Assembly: GCA_002070755.1 (NCBI GenBank)
Contig: MWDY01000257.1
Location: forward strand, 1 to 15,479
Source of the DNA: Spirochaetes bacterium ADurb.Bin110
Lineage (GTDB): Bacteria > Spirochaetota > Spirochaetia > Treponematales > Rectinemataceae
Reading direction: 5' to 3'
DNA length: 15,479 nucleotides
The position numbers were made by a program, and so were the translations under genes. Shown here one piece after another: positions 7,480 to 15,130 of the stretch; position 1 is the stretch's first letter; each line of letters opens with the position of its first letter. Under the pieces are notes generated by a model that was not told the origin of the DNA, made no database searches, and saw nothing but the letters and a program-made list of their open reading frames with translations.

Positions 7480-8373
7480 ATGAAGAGAAAGGATATTCAA
7501 ATACGCGATCCATTCGTGCTGCCATTACAAGATGAGAAGCGATATTGCCTATATGGGACTACCGATAGCGACCCCTGGAAGGCGCCAGGTATCGGCTTCG
7601 ATGCGTACATGAGCGAGGATCTAGAAGAATGGGAGGGGCCATATCCTGTTTTTAGGCCTCAGTTAGGTTTTTGGGCAAGCCATAATTTTTGGGCGCCAGA
7701 AGTCTACAAGTATGGAGAATCATACTACATGCTTGCGAGTTTCAAGTCGCCTGAACATGAACGGGCAACGCAAATTCTCCGAGCGGCTAATCCCTTTGGG
7801 CCATTTGTAATGCATTCAAATGAGCCTGTGACCCCATCGGGCTGGGAATGCCTAGATGGAACCCTCTGGGAAGAAGAAGGTCAGCCTTGGTTGGTATTTT
7901 CTCGGGAATGGATCGAGGTAAATGATGGCGAAATTTGGGCAGCGCCTCTTTCGATCGATTTCGATAGGCTAGAAGCCGAGCCTATTTTGCTTTTCCGAGG
8001 TTCGGACGCATCTTGGACAAAGAAAATGAAAAGACGCGACGGCTCAGGCCTAGAAGATGCTCGAGTCACCGATGGACCTTTCCTCTATTGCTCAAAGAGT
8101 GGAACGCTCTTCATGCTCTGGTCTAGTATTGGGGAATCAGGCTATGCAATGGGATATGCTCGATCTCAATCAGGAAAACTCACTGGCCCATGGCTTCAAG
8201 AATCGAAGCCTCTCATCGAAGGGGGCCGAGGTCATGGCATGATTTTTCATGGCCTAGATGGAAAAACATACCTGGCTTATCATTTTCCCAATGAAACTCC
8301 CTATGAGCGCTTTCATTATCGGGAAATAGCACTATCGGATACAAGCATCGCTCTTATTGGCAAGGAGTTATAG
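7480..8373 (+). CDS. Glycoside hydrolase family 43-like five-bladed beta-propeller glycosidase
   Basis: This 297-residue protein has the length of a single-domain GH43 enzyme, a family of inverting beta-xylosidases, alpha-L-arabinofuranosidases and arabinanases. IRDPFVL places the catalytic base at Asp10. WAPEV (71-75) is the usual W-A-P-E/D element. LDGTLW (125-130) gives the pKa-modulating Asp126, and RGHGM (250-254) gives the conserved His252. The place where most GH43 enzymes carry Glu in an EGP motif reads VTDGPFLY (196-203), so the general acid may be Asp198 or lie elsewhere. No signal peptide is seen, so it should act in the cytoplasm on imported oligosaccharides. A modest purine-rich AAAGAGAAAG precedes the ATG. 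It is followed after three bases by the next gene, so the two are an operon. Exact substrate unknown; other clan GH-F or propeller families are less likely. Confidence 0.85.
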   Translation: MKRKDIQIRDPFVLPLQDEKRYCLYGTTDSDPWKAPGIGFDAYMSEDLEEWEGPYPVFRPQLGFWASHNFWAPEVYKYGESYYMLASFKSPEHERATQILRAANPFGPFVMHSNEPVTPSGWECLDGTLWEEEGQPWLVFSREWIEVNDGEIWAAPLSIDFDRLEAEPILLFRGSDASWTKKMKRRDGSGLEDARVTDGPFLYCSKSGTLFMLWSSIGESGYAMGYARSQSGKLTGPWLQESKPLIEGGRGHGMIFHGLDGKTYLAYHFPNETPYERFHYREIALSDTSIALIGKEL

Positions 8374-8376
8374 TTC

Positions 8377-10425
8377 ATGGCCATTGACCGGCGCTCTCTT
8401 GTTCGCAGACATAACCCAGTTATTCGCAGCTATGATCCATTCTCTCCTCTATCGGTCGGCAATGGCGAATTCGCCTTTACTGTGGATATAACTGGCCTAC
8501 AGAGTCTGATTTCCGATATGCCTGGCATAACGCCCCTTTGCACCATGTCACAGTGGGGATTCCATTCTTATCCGGAACGCGAAGATTGTCCTCGTGATGA
8601 AAAAAGGCTCAGGCTGAGCTACTTCGATCCAATTAGAAAAACTGGCGGCTATATGACCGATTCAACAGGCCAAGAAGAGTTATTCAATGAGCTTAGAATG
8701 AATCCGCACAGATTCAATCTCGCCAGAGTCGGTTTTGTCTTTGAGGCGAAAGAGCTGGAATTTCAGTATATATCTGATATTGAACAGATTCTCGATCTAT
8801 GGAAAGGCGAGTTGCATAGCCAATTTTCCTATAAGGATCATCCTGTCGAGGTCTATACTATCTGCGATCCTAAAGCGGATACATTGGGGGTCCATGTTTT
8901 TTCTCCACTTCTTGACCAGGGTCGCCTTGCTGTGCGCATCGCCTTTCCTTATGGTTCACATGAAATCGATGCTTCCGATTGGAAAGCCGAAAAGCGCCAT
9001 AACACCATTGTTTTGGAACATAGCAAGAATTCCAGGCAAGAGAACGGAGAATCGCTTTTGCTCGAAAGAATTCTAGATAGCGAGGGTTATTTTGTTCAAA
9101 TAAAGGCTGGAGCAAGAGGCAATGCATATATCAATCAGAAAAGTATGCATGAATTCATTATTGCGAGCGTGGGGCCACAGCTCGATATAGTAGCGCAATT
9201 CTCTCCAAAGAAAATCGATGAGCCCTTGCCGTCTTTTCGTTCTATAAGCGATAGGGCTGCTCAACACTGGGAAGAATTCTGGTCGACTGGAGGAGCGATA
9301 GAGCTCATCGAGAGCCGAGACAAGAGGGCAATGGAGCTCGAGCGGAGGATAATTCTTTCCCGATATCTCACCGCTATCCAGTGCGCTGGATCATATCCGC
9401 CTGCAGAGACGGGGCTAACCTGCAATAGCTGGTATGGCAAATTCCATTTGGAGATGCATTACTGGCATGCCGCGCACTTCATCGTATGGGGAAAACCAGA
9501 GTTATTCGAGCGAAGTTTCGAATGGTATAGATTTATCCTGCCTTCCGCAAAAAAGCGAGCACAAGAACAAGGGTATATAGGCGCTAGATGGCCAAAGATG
9601 ACCGATCCATCGGGAAGAGATAGTCCCTCGCCAATTGGGCCACTTCTTTGCTGGCAGCAGCCTCATCCGCTTATGTACATCGAGCTCTTAAGAAGGGCTT
9701 ATCCGGATCGACAGATCCTTTATGAATATAGGGATATCATCGAAGCAACGGCGGACTTTATGGCCAGCTTTGCCCAATGGAACGAGTCTAAACAGCGCTA
9801 TGATCTTGGACCTCCTCTCATCCCTGCGCAGGAAAATCATAGGCCAGAGGATACACTCAATCCGCCCTTCGAGGTGGAATACTGGCGTTGGGGTTTATTT
9901 GCGGCGATCTACTTTTTCGAGATGTTGGATCTGCCTGTAAACTCAAAATGGAGAGAAGTAGCCGCTCAGCTAGCTTCGCTTCCAGTAGATAAGGTGAGTC
10001 ATTTATATCTTGCACATGAGAACTGTCCCAAGACCTACAATCAATTTGCATCCGACCACCCGGAGATGCTTTTTGCCCTGGGAATGCTGCCAGGCCAATC
10101 GGTAGACAAGACTATGATGTCCAATACTCTAGATATGGTTTTGAAGACCTGGAATCTAGAATCCCTTTGGGGCTGGGATTTTCCTGCAATGGCCATGACC
10201 GCTTTTCGCCTAGGAAGGAAGAAGGATGCAATCGATCTTCTTCTTATGCAAACGCCCAAGAACAGCTATAGAGCGAATGGTCACAACCCTCAGCTACCGC
10301 GTACCGACATCCCTGTGTATCTGCCGGGCAACGGTGCGCTTCTATTGGCTATGTCGCTAATGGCCCAGGATTGGGAGGATGAAGATTGGGAAATGCAGGC
10401 TGAGGGGCTATTGCCGATTCCCTAA
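8377..10425 (+). CDS. Uncharacterised 682-residue protein resembling six-hairpin (alpha/alpha)6 glycosidases
   Basis: I do not recognise a named family. The first roughly 280 residues look like a beta-rich domain (for example NPVIRSYDPFSPLSVGNGEFAFTVD at its start). The region from about 290 looks helical and resembles an (alpha/alpha)6 barrel as in GH65, GH95 and related enzymes. TGLTCNSWYGKFHLEMHYWHA (346-366) contains Glu359 in a position suggestive of substrate or catalytic contact. GRDSPSPIGPLLCWQQPHPLMY (413-434), PPFEVEYWRWG (496-506) and YLPGNGALLLA (648-658) also look like loops of such barrels. No signal peptide is visible, so it is probably cytoplasmic. AAGGAG (8362-8367) lies nine bases before the ATG, inside the end of the GH43 gene, so the two proteins are co-expressed. 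The role in sugar breakdown is inference from fold resemblance and neighbours. Confidence 0.75.
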   Translation: MAIDRRSLVRRHNPVIRSYDPFSPLSVGNGEFAFTVDITGLQSLISDMPGITPLCTMSQWGFHSYPEREDCPRDEKRLRLSYFDPIRKTGGYMTDSTGQEELFNELRMNPHRFNLARVGFVFEAKELEFQYISDIEQILDLWKGELHSQFSYKDHPVEVYTICDPKADTLGVHVFSPLLDQGRLAVRIAFPYGSHEIDASDWKAEKRHNTIVLEHSKNSRQENGESLLLERILDSEGYFVQIKAGARGNAYINQKSMHEFIIASVGPQLDIVAQFSPKKIDEPLPSFRSISDRAAQHWEEFWSTGGAIELIESRDKRAMELERRIILSRYLTAIQCAGSYPPAETGLTCNSWYGKFHLEMHYWHAAHFIVWGKPELFERSFEWYRFILPSAKKRAQEQGYIGARWPKMTDPSGRDSPSPIGPLLCWQQPHPLMYIELLRRAYPDRQILYEYRDIIEATADFMASFAQWNESKQRYDLGPPLIPAQENHRPEDTLNPPFEVEYWRWGLFAAIYFFEMLDLPVNSKWREVAAQLASLPVDKVSHLYLAHENCPKTYNQFASDHPEMLFALGMLPGQSVDKTMMSNTLDMVLKTWNLESLWGWDFPAMAMTAFRLGRKKDAIDLLLMQTPKNSYRANGHNPQLPRTDIPVYLPGNGALLLAMSLMAQDWEDEDWEMQAEGLLPIP

Positions 10426-10459
10426 AGTTTTCGATAGGCGCACTTGAAGCGACGCTTCC

Positions 10460-11536
10460 TCATAGATGAAATCCCTGAGCCGTCGACTCTTGCGCGATAT
10501 AGTACTCGTACGAACGAGAATCGTATGGATAATCCCATGAACCCTGCCGATGTATCATTTCACCCCCAAAGCCAGCCTTAAAGCGATAAAGACCATAGAG
10601 CGGATGTTCAGGATTGGGCCCAGGCGCTACGCCAAACAAGTCATAGCTATGGCAACCATGCTGTTTCGATTCTTTTATCGCTGTCCATTGCAGAGCATAA
10701 GGAGCCATGAGGCTGCGCCCTTCGTCAGATGATGCACCGTATAGATATGTCGCTCTATCCGCAGAAATCGATAGAAACATTGCGGCAAGTGGAATACTCT
10801 GCTTTTCTGCGATGAGAAGATGAACAGTCGCATCGCGGCAGCGCTGAACAAGGAGCGCTTCGAAAAAGCGCCTATCATGATATACAATTGCATTTCGCCT
10901 GGCTGTCTGCTCGTACAATTTCATCCAGATATCGAGATCAGAGGCTTTTCCATGTCGTACATGTACACCCCGTCGAAAGGAAAGTCGCGTATTGTAGCGT
11001 GTCTTTGGTTTCATTGCGGCAAGGATCTGGGATTCTTCTCTATTTAGATCGATGATTATTGTATCTGGAGGAAGGATATCGCTTGGTGCTTTGCGCACTG
11101 CCGAACCAGAAACGCCCCAGTTCATACGCAGCTCGCGAAGGCGAGTTTCGGGCGGGCCTAACCAATTTCCTTTGTCATCGAAGCGATCTTCGTCTTCTGA
11201 ATAGGGGGACTCCCAAGGCAGATCCCAGCGGATGAACATACACGACGGACCAAGAAGCTCCTGAAGTTCTGAAGAAAGTACGGAGAGATAGAGCCCTCTC
11301 TGATCGCTATCGGGAAGCGATTCTGGCCCAAATGGAGCATAAGCAATATTTACCCCGGGGCTTACTTCCCGTCGCAGCAAAAGCAAGTCTCCCGATGGAA
11401 TTCCATCAACTCTCAAATCGCAAGCCAAGGCCGACCATCCAAGACGAGACTTGACTTTGCTCCAGAATGTTGTCTGCTGAAGGAGCCTTGTTGCTATGAG
11501 TTTGGTCGCGGGTTTTGGCAAGACCTGAACATCCAC
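10460..11536 (-). CDS. FemABX-family peptidoglycan interpeptide-bridge aminoacyltransferase
   Basis: This 358-residue protein matches the FemX/MurM type, which adds an amino acid from aminoacyl-tRNA to the stem peptide of lipid-linked peptidoglycan precursors at the cytoplasmic face of the membrane. It shows the two GNAT-like halves. PPDTIIIDLNREESQILAAM (156-175) leads into KTRYNTRLSFRRGV (178-191), the conserved RYN-RLA-(R/K)GV block. LYGASSDEGRSLMAPYALQW (265-284) and YDLFGVAPG (298-306) follow, and HPLYGLYRFKAGFGGE (311-326) closes the second domain. There is no coiled-coil insertion, so it is nearer FemX than FemA/FemB. The start is GTG at 11536, with GGAG seven bases before it; no better ATG exists. 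It is convergent with the 682-residue protein gene and divergent from the sirtuin gene. Confidence 0.92.
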   Translation of the reverse strand: MDVQVLPKPATKLIATRLLQQTTFWSKVKSRLGWSALACDLRVDGIPSGDLLLLRREVSPGVNIAYAPFGPESLPDSDQRGLYLSVLSSELQELLGPSCMFIRWDLPWESPYSEDEDRFDDKGNWLGPPETRLRELRMNWGVSGSAVRKAPSDILPPDTIIIDLNREESQILAAMKPKTRYNTRLSFRRGVHVRHGKASDLDIWMKLYEQTARRNAIVYHDRRFFEALLVQRCRDATVHLLIAEKQSIPLAAMFLSISADRATYLYGASSDEGRSLMAPYALQWTAIKESKQHGCHSYDLFGVAPGPNPEHPLYGLYRFKAGFGGEMIHRQGSWDYPYDSRSYEYYIAQESTAQGFHL

Positions 11537-11543
11537 AAGGCGT

Positions 11544-11547
11544 CTCC
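11544..11547 (-). promoter_or_regulatory. Shine-Dalgarno site that supports the GTG start of the FemX-like gene
   Basis: GGAG on the minus strand sits seven bases before the GTG at 11536-11534. It supports GTG as the real start. The ATG a few bases further in is out of frame. Confidence 0.6.
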
Positions 11548-11649
11548 AAAGGAAATCAATAAATCCAAGATAAAGCTTATCTCAAGCTAAGAAAAGAATA
11601 TATCGAAATATGACAAGCTGCAAGCTATATCGCGATTCTGCTTAAAGTG

Positions 11650-11678
11650 CTGACAAGATAGCCATTGGCAGGTATATT
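11650..11678 (+). promoter_or_regulatory. Promoter at the sirtuin start codon (candidate leaderless transcript)
   Basis: CTGACA (11650-11655), exactly 17 bases, then TATATT (11673-11678) is the best sigma-70-like promoter in the window, with five of six matches in each box. Transcription would begin at about 11684-11687, on top of the ATG at 11686. No Shine-Dalgarno lies at a usual distance before that ATG. This argues for the ATG start over the TTG at 11665, which would fall inside the promoter. Confidence 0.5.
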
Positions 11679-11685
11679 TGTTTAT

Positions 11686-12465
11686 ATGAATGATAAAAAT
11701 GACCAAACCTTGACTCGAAATCTCGAGTCGCTCAAAAGCTTGATCGAACAGTCTCGACACTGCATAACCTTCACTGGAGCGGGTGTCAGTACCCTTTCGG
11801 GCATCAGAGACTTCCGCGGCAAGAACGGGCTCTATCAAGATGTAAACGCCGAGAAAATCTTCGATATAGAAGTATTCGACGAAGATCCTTCTTTTTATTA
11901 CTCGATGACGAGGGATTTTATCTATAATCTCGACGAAAAAGAGCCATCTGTCGTGCACCGCGTATTGGCTGCTCTTGAAAAAAGGGGCCTTCTTAAGGCG
12001 GTGATAACCCAGAATATCGACCTTCTACATCAAAAAGCAGGCAGCCAAAAGGTGATAGAGATACATGGCACACCGCAGATTCATCGATGCCGCACTTGCG
12101 GCTGGACTATGACCTTCGACGAAGCGGCTAAAATTGTGCGCTCAGGAGGTATTCCACGCTGCGCTAAGTGCGGCGGCATACTCAAGCCCGAAATCACCTT
12201 CTTTGGTGAAAACCTGCCCATGCAGGCGCTGCGCGAAGCACGCGCCGAGGCGACGGCAGCCGATCTTATGCTTGTACTTGGATCAAGCTTACTGGTCTAT
12301 CCAGCTGCCTCTTTGCCCCAGTACACCCTCGAGCATGGCGGCCAAATCGTTATCGTCAACAACATGCCGACCCACCTGGATTCGAGAGCCATTCTCCGCT
12401 TCGATGAGCTTGCCGATGTCTTTGAATACCTAGAAGCGCAGCTGGCCAAAGGATGGCTAGGATAA
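11686..12465 (+). CDS. Sir2-family NAD-dependent protein deacylase (sirtuin)
   Basis: This 259-residue sirtuin would remove acetyl or related acyl groups from lysines using NAD, releasing nicotinamide. The NAD-binding motifs are [15 protein letters not shown] (31-45) and TQNID (108-112). His127 in IHG is the catalytic base. Cys135/Cys138 (CRTC) and Cys159/Cys162 (CAKC) form the zinc site. FFGENLP (172-178) and [14 protein letters not shown] (198-211) complete the Rossmann half. It is full length. The first motif has Thr-Leu where many sirtuins have Thr-Glu and Arg-Asp where many have Pro-Asp; this is common in bacterial forms. The frame also allows a TTG start at 11665, seven codons earlier, but the promoter described here favours the ATG. 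It is divergent from the FemX-like gene and convergent with the NagA-like gene. Its targets cannot be told; no acetyltransferase is nearby. Confidence 0.94.
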   Translation: MNDKNDQTLTRNLESLKSLIEQSRHCITFTGAGVSTLSGIRDFRGKNGLYQDVNAEKIFDIEVFDEDPSFYYSMTRDFIYNLDEKEPSVVHRVLAALEKRGLLKAVITQNIDLLHQKAGSQKVIEIHGTPQIHRCRTCGWTMTFDEAAKIVRSGGIPRCAKCGGILKPEITFFGENLPMQALREARAEATAADLMLVLGSSLLVYPAASLPQYTLEHGGQIVIVNNMPTHLDSRAILRFDELADVFEYLEAQLAKGWLG

Positions 12466-12517
12466 AGAGATAATCTATTGCACATCGATTTTATATAGTG
12501 TTTTTCAATTCAATGTA

Positions 12518-13456
12518 CTATCCATCTTCTCCAAGCAAACGCATCGGATTAGTGCTTGTAATTTGTTTGATTTCATCTGTTGAAAGGCCGACATAATCTT
12601 TGAGATAGTTTGCGCATTCAGCGATGCATGCCGAAGAGCCAGCGAGGCATCCTTGAGAAGGAATAAAAAGCCTTCCATTTGGTTCAAGAACGACATTTCC
12701 ACCGAGGGAAACATAGGATCCAGGAGGCATTCCCGCAAGTGGTGCGGAATCGCTGATCACAACTATATTATTTACGCCACAGGCTCGTATCACCGTCCGG
12801 ATGAAGGGAACAGGAAGGTGATGGCCATCCGTTATGAGCATAATTGTCAACCCGGTATATGCAAGAAAGGCAAAAATAGGATTGTCAGTCCTATGAAGCA
12901 TAAGAGGAATCCCATTACCCAGGTGCGTTACACATGAAGCCCCCTTCTCGATAGCTCTCTCGATCTGGCTAGCATCAGCCAAGGTATGACCCATGGATAC
13001 GATGATGTTTTCATCTTTCGCCATAGCAATAATATCCTCTATGCCTGTCAACTCAGGAGCCACAGTCAATATTCTAACAAGAGGTCTTCCAGCTTTCAGA
13101 ATGCATTTAAGCATTCTCTTGTCAGGTTTACATATAAATCTCTTATCGTGCGCACCCCGGGCACCATCTTTTTCAGAGATAAAGGGTCCTTCGATATGGA
13201 AGCCTGCAATGAGACGCGCTGCGGTCTCATCCTTTTGCATTGCTTGTTTGATGATTGCTAAATTGCGTTCATACATCTCTTGTGGAGAGCTTACAAGAGT
13301 GGCAAGAAATCGGCCAGTTCCTTTTGATTGGAGAAGTTTACAGGCATAAATAACCTGTTGGACAGTAAGATCTTGTGCGCAAAAATCGATTCCTCCATAT
13401 CCATTGACCTGCAGATCTATCAGGGTTCCATAGGAATTCATAGCCTTGATGGTCAT
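12518..13456 (-). CDS. N-acetylglucosamine-6-phosphate deacetylase-like amidohydrolase, short form
   Basis: The 312-residue protein resembles NagA, which hydrolyses N-acetylglucosamine 6-phosphate to glucosamine 6-phosphate and acetate in the cytoplasm. IDLQVNGYGG (13-22) is the barrel entry and carries Gln/Asn where two-metal enzymes have His-x-His, as in the single-zinc Escherichia coli type. GFHIEGPFIS gives the metal ligand Glu89; MGHTLAD gives His157; THLGNG gives His178. VVISDSAPLAG contains the expected catalytic Asp236. Typical NagA is about 380 residues, with the barrel entry near residue 55; here it begins at residue 13, so most of the N-terminal beta-sandwich strands are missing. 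It starts 10 bases after the NagB-like stop with a weak ribosome site, suggesting coupling. A related amino sugar phosphate may be the true substrate. Confidence 0.85.
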   Translation of the reverse strand: MTIKAMNSYGTLIDLQVNGYGGIDFCAQDLTVQQVIYACKLLQSKGTGRFLATLVSSPQEMYERNLAIIKQAMQKDETAARLIAGFHIEGPFISEKDGARGAHDKRFICKPDKRMLKCILKAGRPLVRILTVAPELTGIEDIIAMAKDENIIVSMGHTLADASQIERAIEKGASCVTHLGNGIPLMLHRTDNPIFAFLAYTGLTIMLITDGHHLPVPFIRTVIRACGVNNIVVISDSAPLAGMPPGSYVSLGGNVVLEPNGRLFIPSQGCLAGSSACIAECANYLKDYVGLSTDEIKQITSTNPMRLLGEDG

Positions 13457-13466
13457 AATGATATGC

Positions 13467-14213
13467 TCATGACAAAGGGAAAATCAGGGAAGCTGCAGAA
13501 TGATCTAGCATCAAATAGCAATTCTTATGCATTCTGAGCGATGCGCAGGGATGCATTGCATCGATCGGAGCGGTTACTGCCATGCGCACAGCCTCGGCCT
13601 TTCTTTTATCCGGGACTGTGCAGATTATGCATTCACTCTTGAGTATCTGGGGAATGCTCATAGAAATAGCTTGCATGGGAACTTTAGATATATCATCGAA
13701 CCATCCCTCTCCGACCTGTTGCCGCCTGCATGCTTCATCGAGTTGAACTATCAAATATGGCTCTTTCGTATCGAGGTTTGCTGGAGGATCGTTAAAGGCA
13801 AGATGCCCATTCTCTCCAATGCCAATGCATGCAACATCGATGTTCTTGGAGCTTATTAAATCAGAAAGTCTAGCTATTTCATCAGAAAGATCATTGGCAT
13901 TGGCCTGAATGTAGTGAAAAGCTCGCAATCCAGACACTCTCTCTGCAAATCTTTCTCGCAAATACTTGCGGAAACTTGCCTTGTATGTATCGGGTATGCC
14001 TACATACTCATCTAGATGAAAAACCTCTACTTTGTTCCAGTCGATATCATTATCCTTTACGAGTGAATCCAGCATAGCGAATTGGCTTGTTCCGGTTGCT
14101 AAAATTATAGAACATTCTTGCTTTTCCTGAAGTGCCCTACGAATATGCATGGAAACCATCATTGCTGAATGTCTGCCTAGATCAATATCGTTCTCATAAA
14201 TACAAATTCTCAT
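13467..14213 (-). CDS. Glucosamine-6-phosphate deaminase/isomerase-like protein (NagB family)
   Basis: This 248-residue protein belongs to the NagB/6-phosphogluconolactonase fold. NagB converts glucosamine 6-phosphate to fructose 6-phosphate and ammonia. LATGTSQ (38-44) is the phosphate loop, and FHLDEYVG (65-72) carries Asp68, equivalent to Escherichia coli Asp72. GIGENGHLAFNDP (131-143) corresponds to GVGNDGHIAFNEP: His137 is kept, but the catalytic Asp141 is replaced by Asn135 and Glu148 by Asp142. Such GENGH forms exist in other annotated deaminase-like proteins as I recall, but their activity is not established by this sequence. The start at 14213 has a strong GAGGAGG nine bases upstream; an ATG further upstream would add 35 hydrophobic residues and is rejected. 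It is the first gene of a two-gene operon with the NagA-like gene and is divergent from the PP2C-like gene. Confidence 0.87.
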   Translation of the reverse strand: MRICIYENDIDLGRHSAMMVSMHIRRALQEKQECSIILATGTSQFAMLDSLVKDNDIDWNKVEVFHLDEYVGIPDTYKASFRKYLRERFAERVSGLRAFHYIQANANDLSDEIARLSDLISSKNIDVACIGIGENGHLAFNDPPANLDTKEPYLIVQLDEACRRQQVGEGWFDDISKVPMQAISMSIPQILKSECIICTVPDKRKAEAVRMAVTAPIDAMHPCASLRMHKNCYLMLDHSAASLIFPLS

Positions 14214-14291
14214 TGGCTCTTTCCTCCTCAGTTTTGTTCTGGTATTGTATTTTACTATATAAGCGAAAGGAAGGAAGCTAAGGAGCAAAAG
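14214..14291. promoter_or_regulatory. Short divergent intergenic region between the NagB-like and PP2C-like genes
   Basis: Only 78 bases separate the two start codons, so promoters for both directions should be packed here. On the plus strand TATATA (14256-14261) is the best -10, but the -35 candidate TTGTTC (14234-14239, spacer 16) is poor. On the minus strand TATAGT and TACAAT are possible -10 boxes without good partners. AAGGAG (14280-14285) is the ribosome site of the plus-strand gene. I see no clear operator. Confidence 0.35.
14223..14229 (-). promoter_or_regulatory. Shine-Dalgarno site that fixes the NagB-like start
   Basis: GAGGAGG on the minus strand lies nine bases before the ATG at 14213-14211. 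It chooses this start over an upstream in-frame ATG near 14318 that lies inside the divergent gene. Confidence 0.75.
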
Positions 14292-15122
14292 ATGCGGATA
14301 ATAGAACAATATCTCCAATCTAAAACAGGAGTGGAGGAGACTTGCGAGGACGGATTTGTTATGACCGATTGTTTTGCAGCAGTAATAGATGGGGTGACCA
14401 ATAAAAATGCCGTGCAGTTAGACTTCGATGCTCCCGGGAAAATCGCCATGGAGCTGATAAAGAAGGCCATTGGAGAGCTATCGCCCCAATTATCGGCACC
14501 TGACGCTTTCGAGAGCATCAATAAAGTGATTTATGATAGTTATTGTAATTCGGGATGTTTGGAAGTAATGAAGAAGAATCCTTCCCAGCGTTTCACTGCT
14601 TCTTGTGTTATCTATAATTCGGTGCAGCGTGAGCTATGGTTTCTAGGGGATTGCATGGCTCTAGCCAATGGGATGATATACCAGTTTTCTAAGGAAGCCG
14701 ATAAGCTTCTTAGCGATTTGCGTTCGTTTCTTATTCACATAGAGCTATCTCAGGGTACAACAGAGGAACAGCTTTTAGAGCACGATGTATGCCGCGAACA
14801 GATACTTAGCTTTCTAATCAGGCAAACTTTTCTGCAGAACTCATCGTATAATTGCCCTTTTACATATTATGTTCTCGATGGCATAAGCGAAGAAGCGCCT
14901 AGACATACAGCGGTTATTCCTGTTGACGAAAAGACGACCGAGATAGTCCTTGCAAGCGATGGATATCCTTCCCTTTATCCTACACTTGAACAGACAGAAG
15001 CCTATCTTGCGTACATTCTTGAAATTGATCCTCTTTGCTATCGTGAGTTTCGCAGTACCAAGGGCTTGGTAAAGGGGAATGTCTCTTTCGATGATAGAGC
15101 CTATGTGCGTCTAGCGATATAG
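14292..15122 (+). CDS. PP2C (PPM)-like protein phosphatase-domain protein, function unknown
   Basis: I assign the fold from the spaced motifs, not from overall similarity. CEDGFVMTD (18-26) and AAVIDGVTN (29-37) match the first PPM strands, with Asp33-Gly34 as the metal motif. RFTASCVIYN followed by WFLGDCMALANG (116-127) matches the central T.....D..... strands. EIVLASDGY (217-225) gives the second metal-binding Asp223, and SFDDRAYVRL (265-274) gives the C-terminal DD motif. PPM enzymes remove phosphate from Ser/Thr using two divalent metals, so this protein has the residues to be active. At 276 residues it is a single domain, with no signal peptide, membrane helix or partner kinase in view. 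AAGGAG lies six bases before the ATG. It is divergent from the NagB-like gene and convergent with the permease gene (eight bases apart). Its target is unknown. Confidence 0.7.
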   Translation: MRIIEQYLQSKTGVEETCEDGFVMTDCFAAVIDGVTNKNAVQLDFDAPGKIAMELIKKAIGELSPQLSAPDAFESINKVIYDSYCNSGCLEVMKKNPSQRFTASCVIYNSVQRELWFLGDCMALANGMIYQFSKEADKLLSDLRSFLIHIELSQGTTEEQLLEHDVCREQILSFLIRQTFLQNSSYNCPFTYYVLDGISEEAPRHTAVIPVDEKTTEIVLASDGYPSLYPTLEQTEAYLAYILEIDPLCYREFRSTKGLVKGNVSFDDRAYVRLAI

Positions 15123-15130
15123 TCATCGAT

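Noticed and set aside
10446..10458. Small hairpin GAAGC-GAC-GCTTC between convergent genes, as a possible terminator
   Set aside because: The stem is only five base pairs with a three-base loop and is not followed by a T run on either strand.
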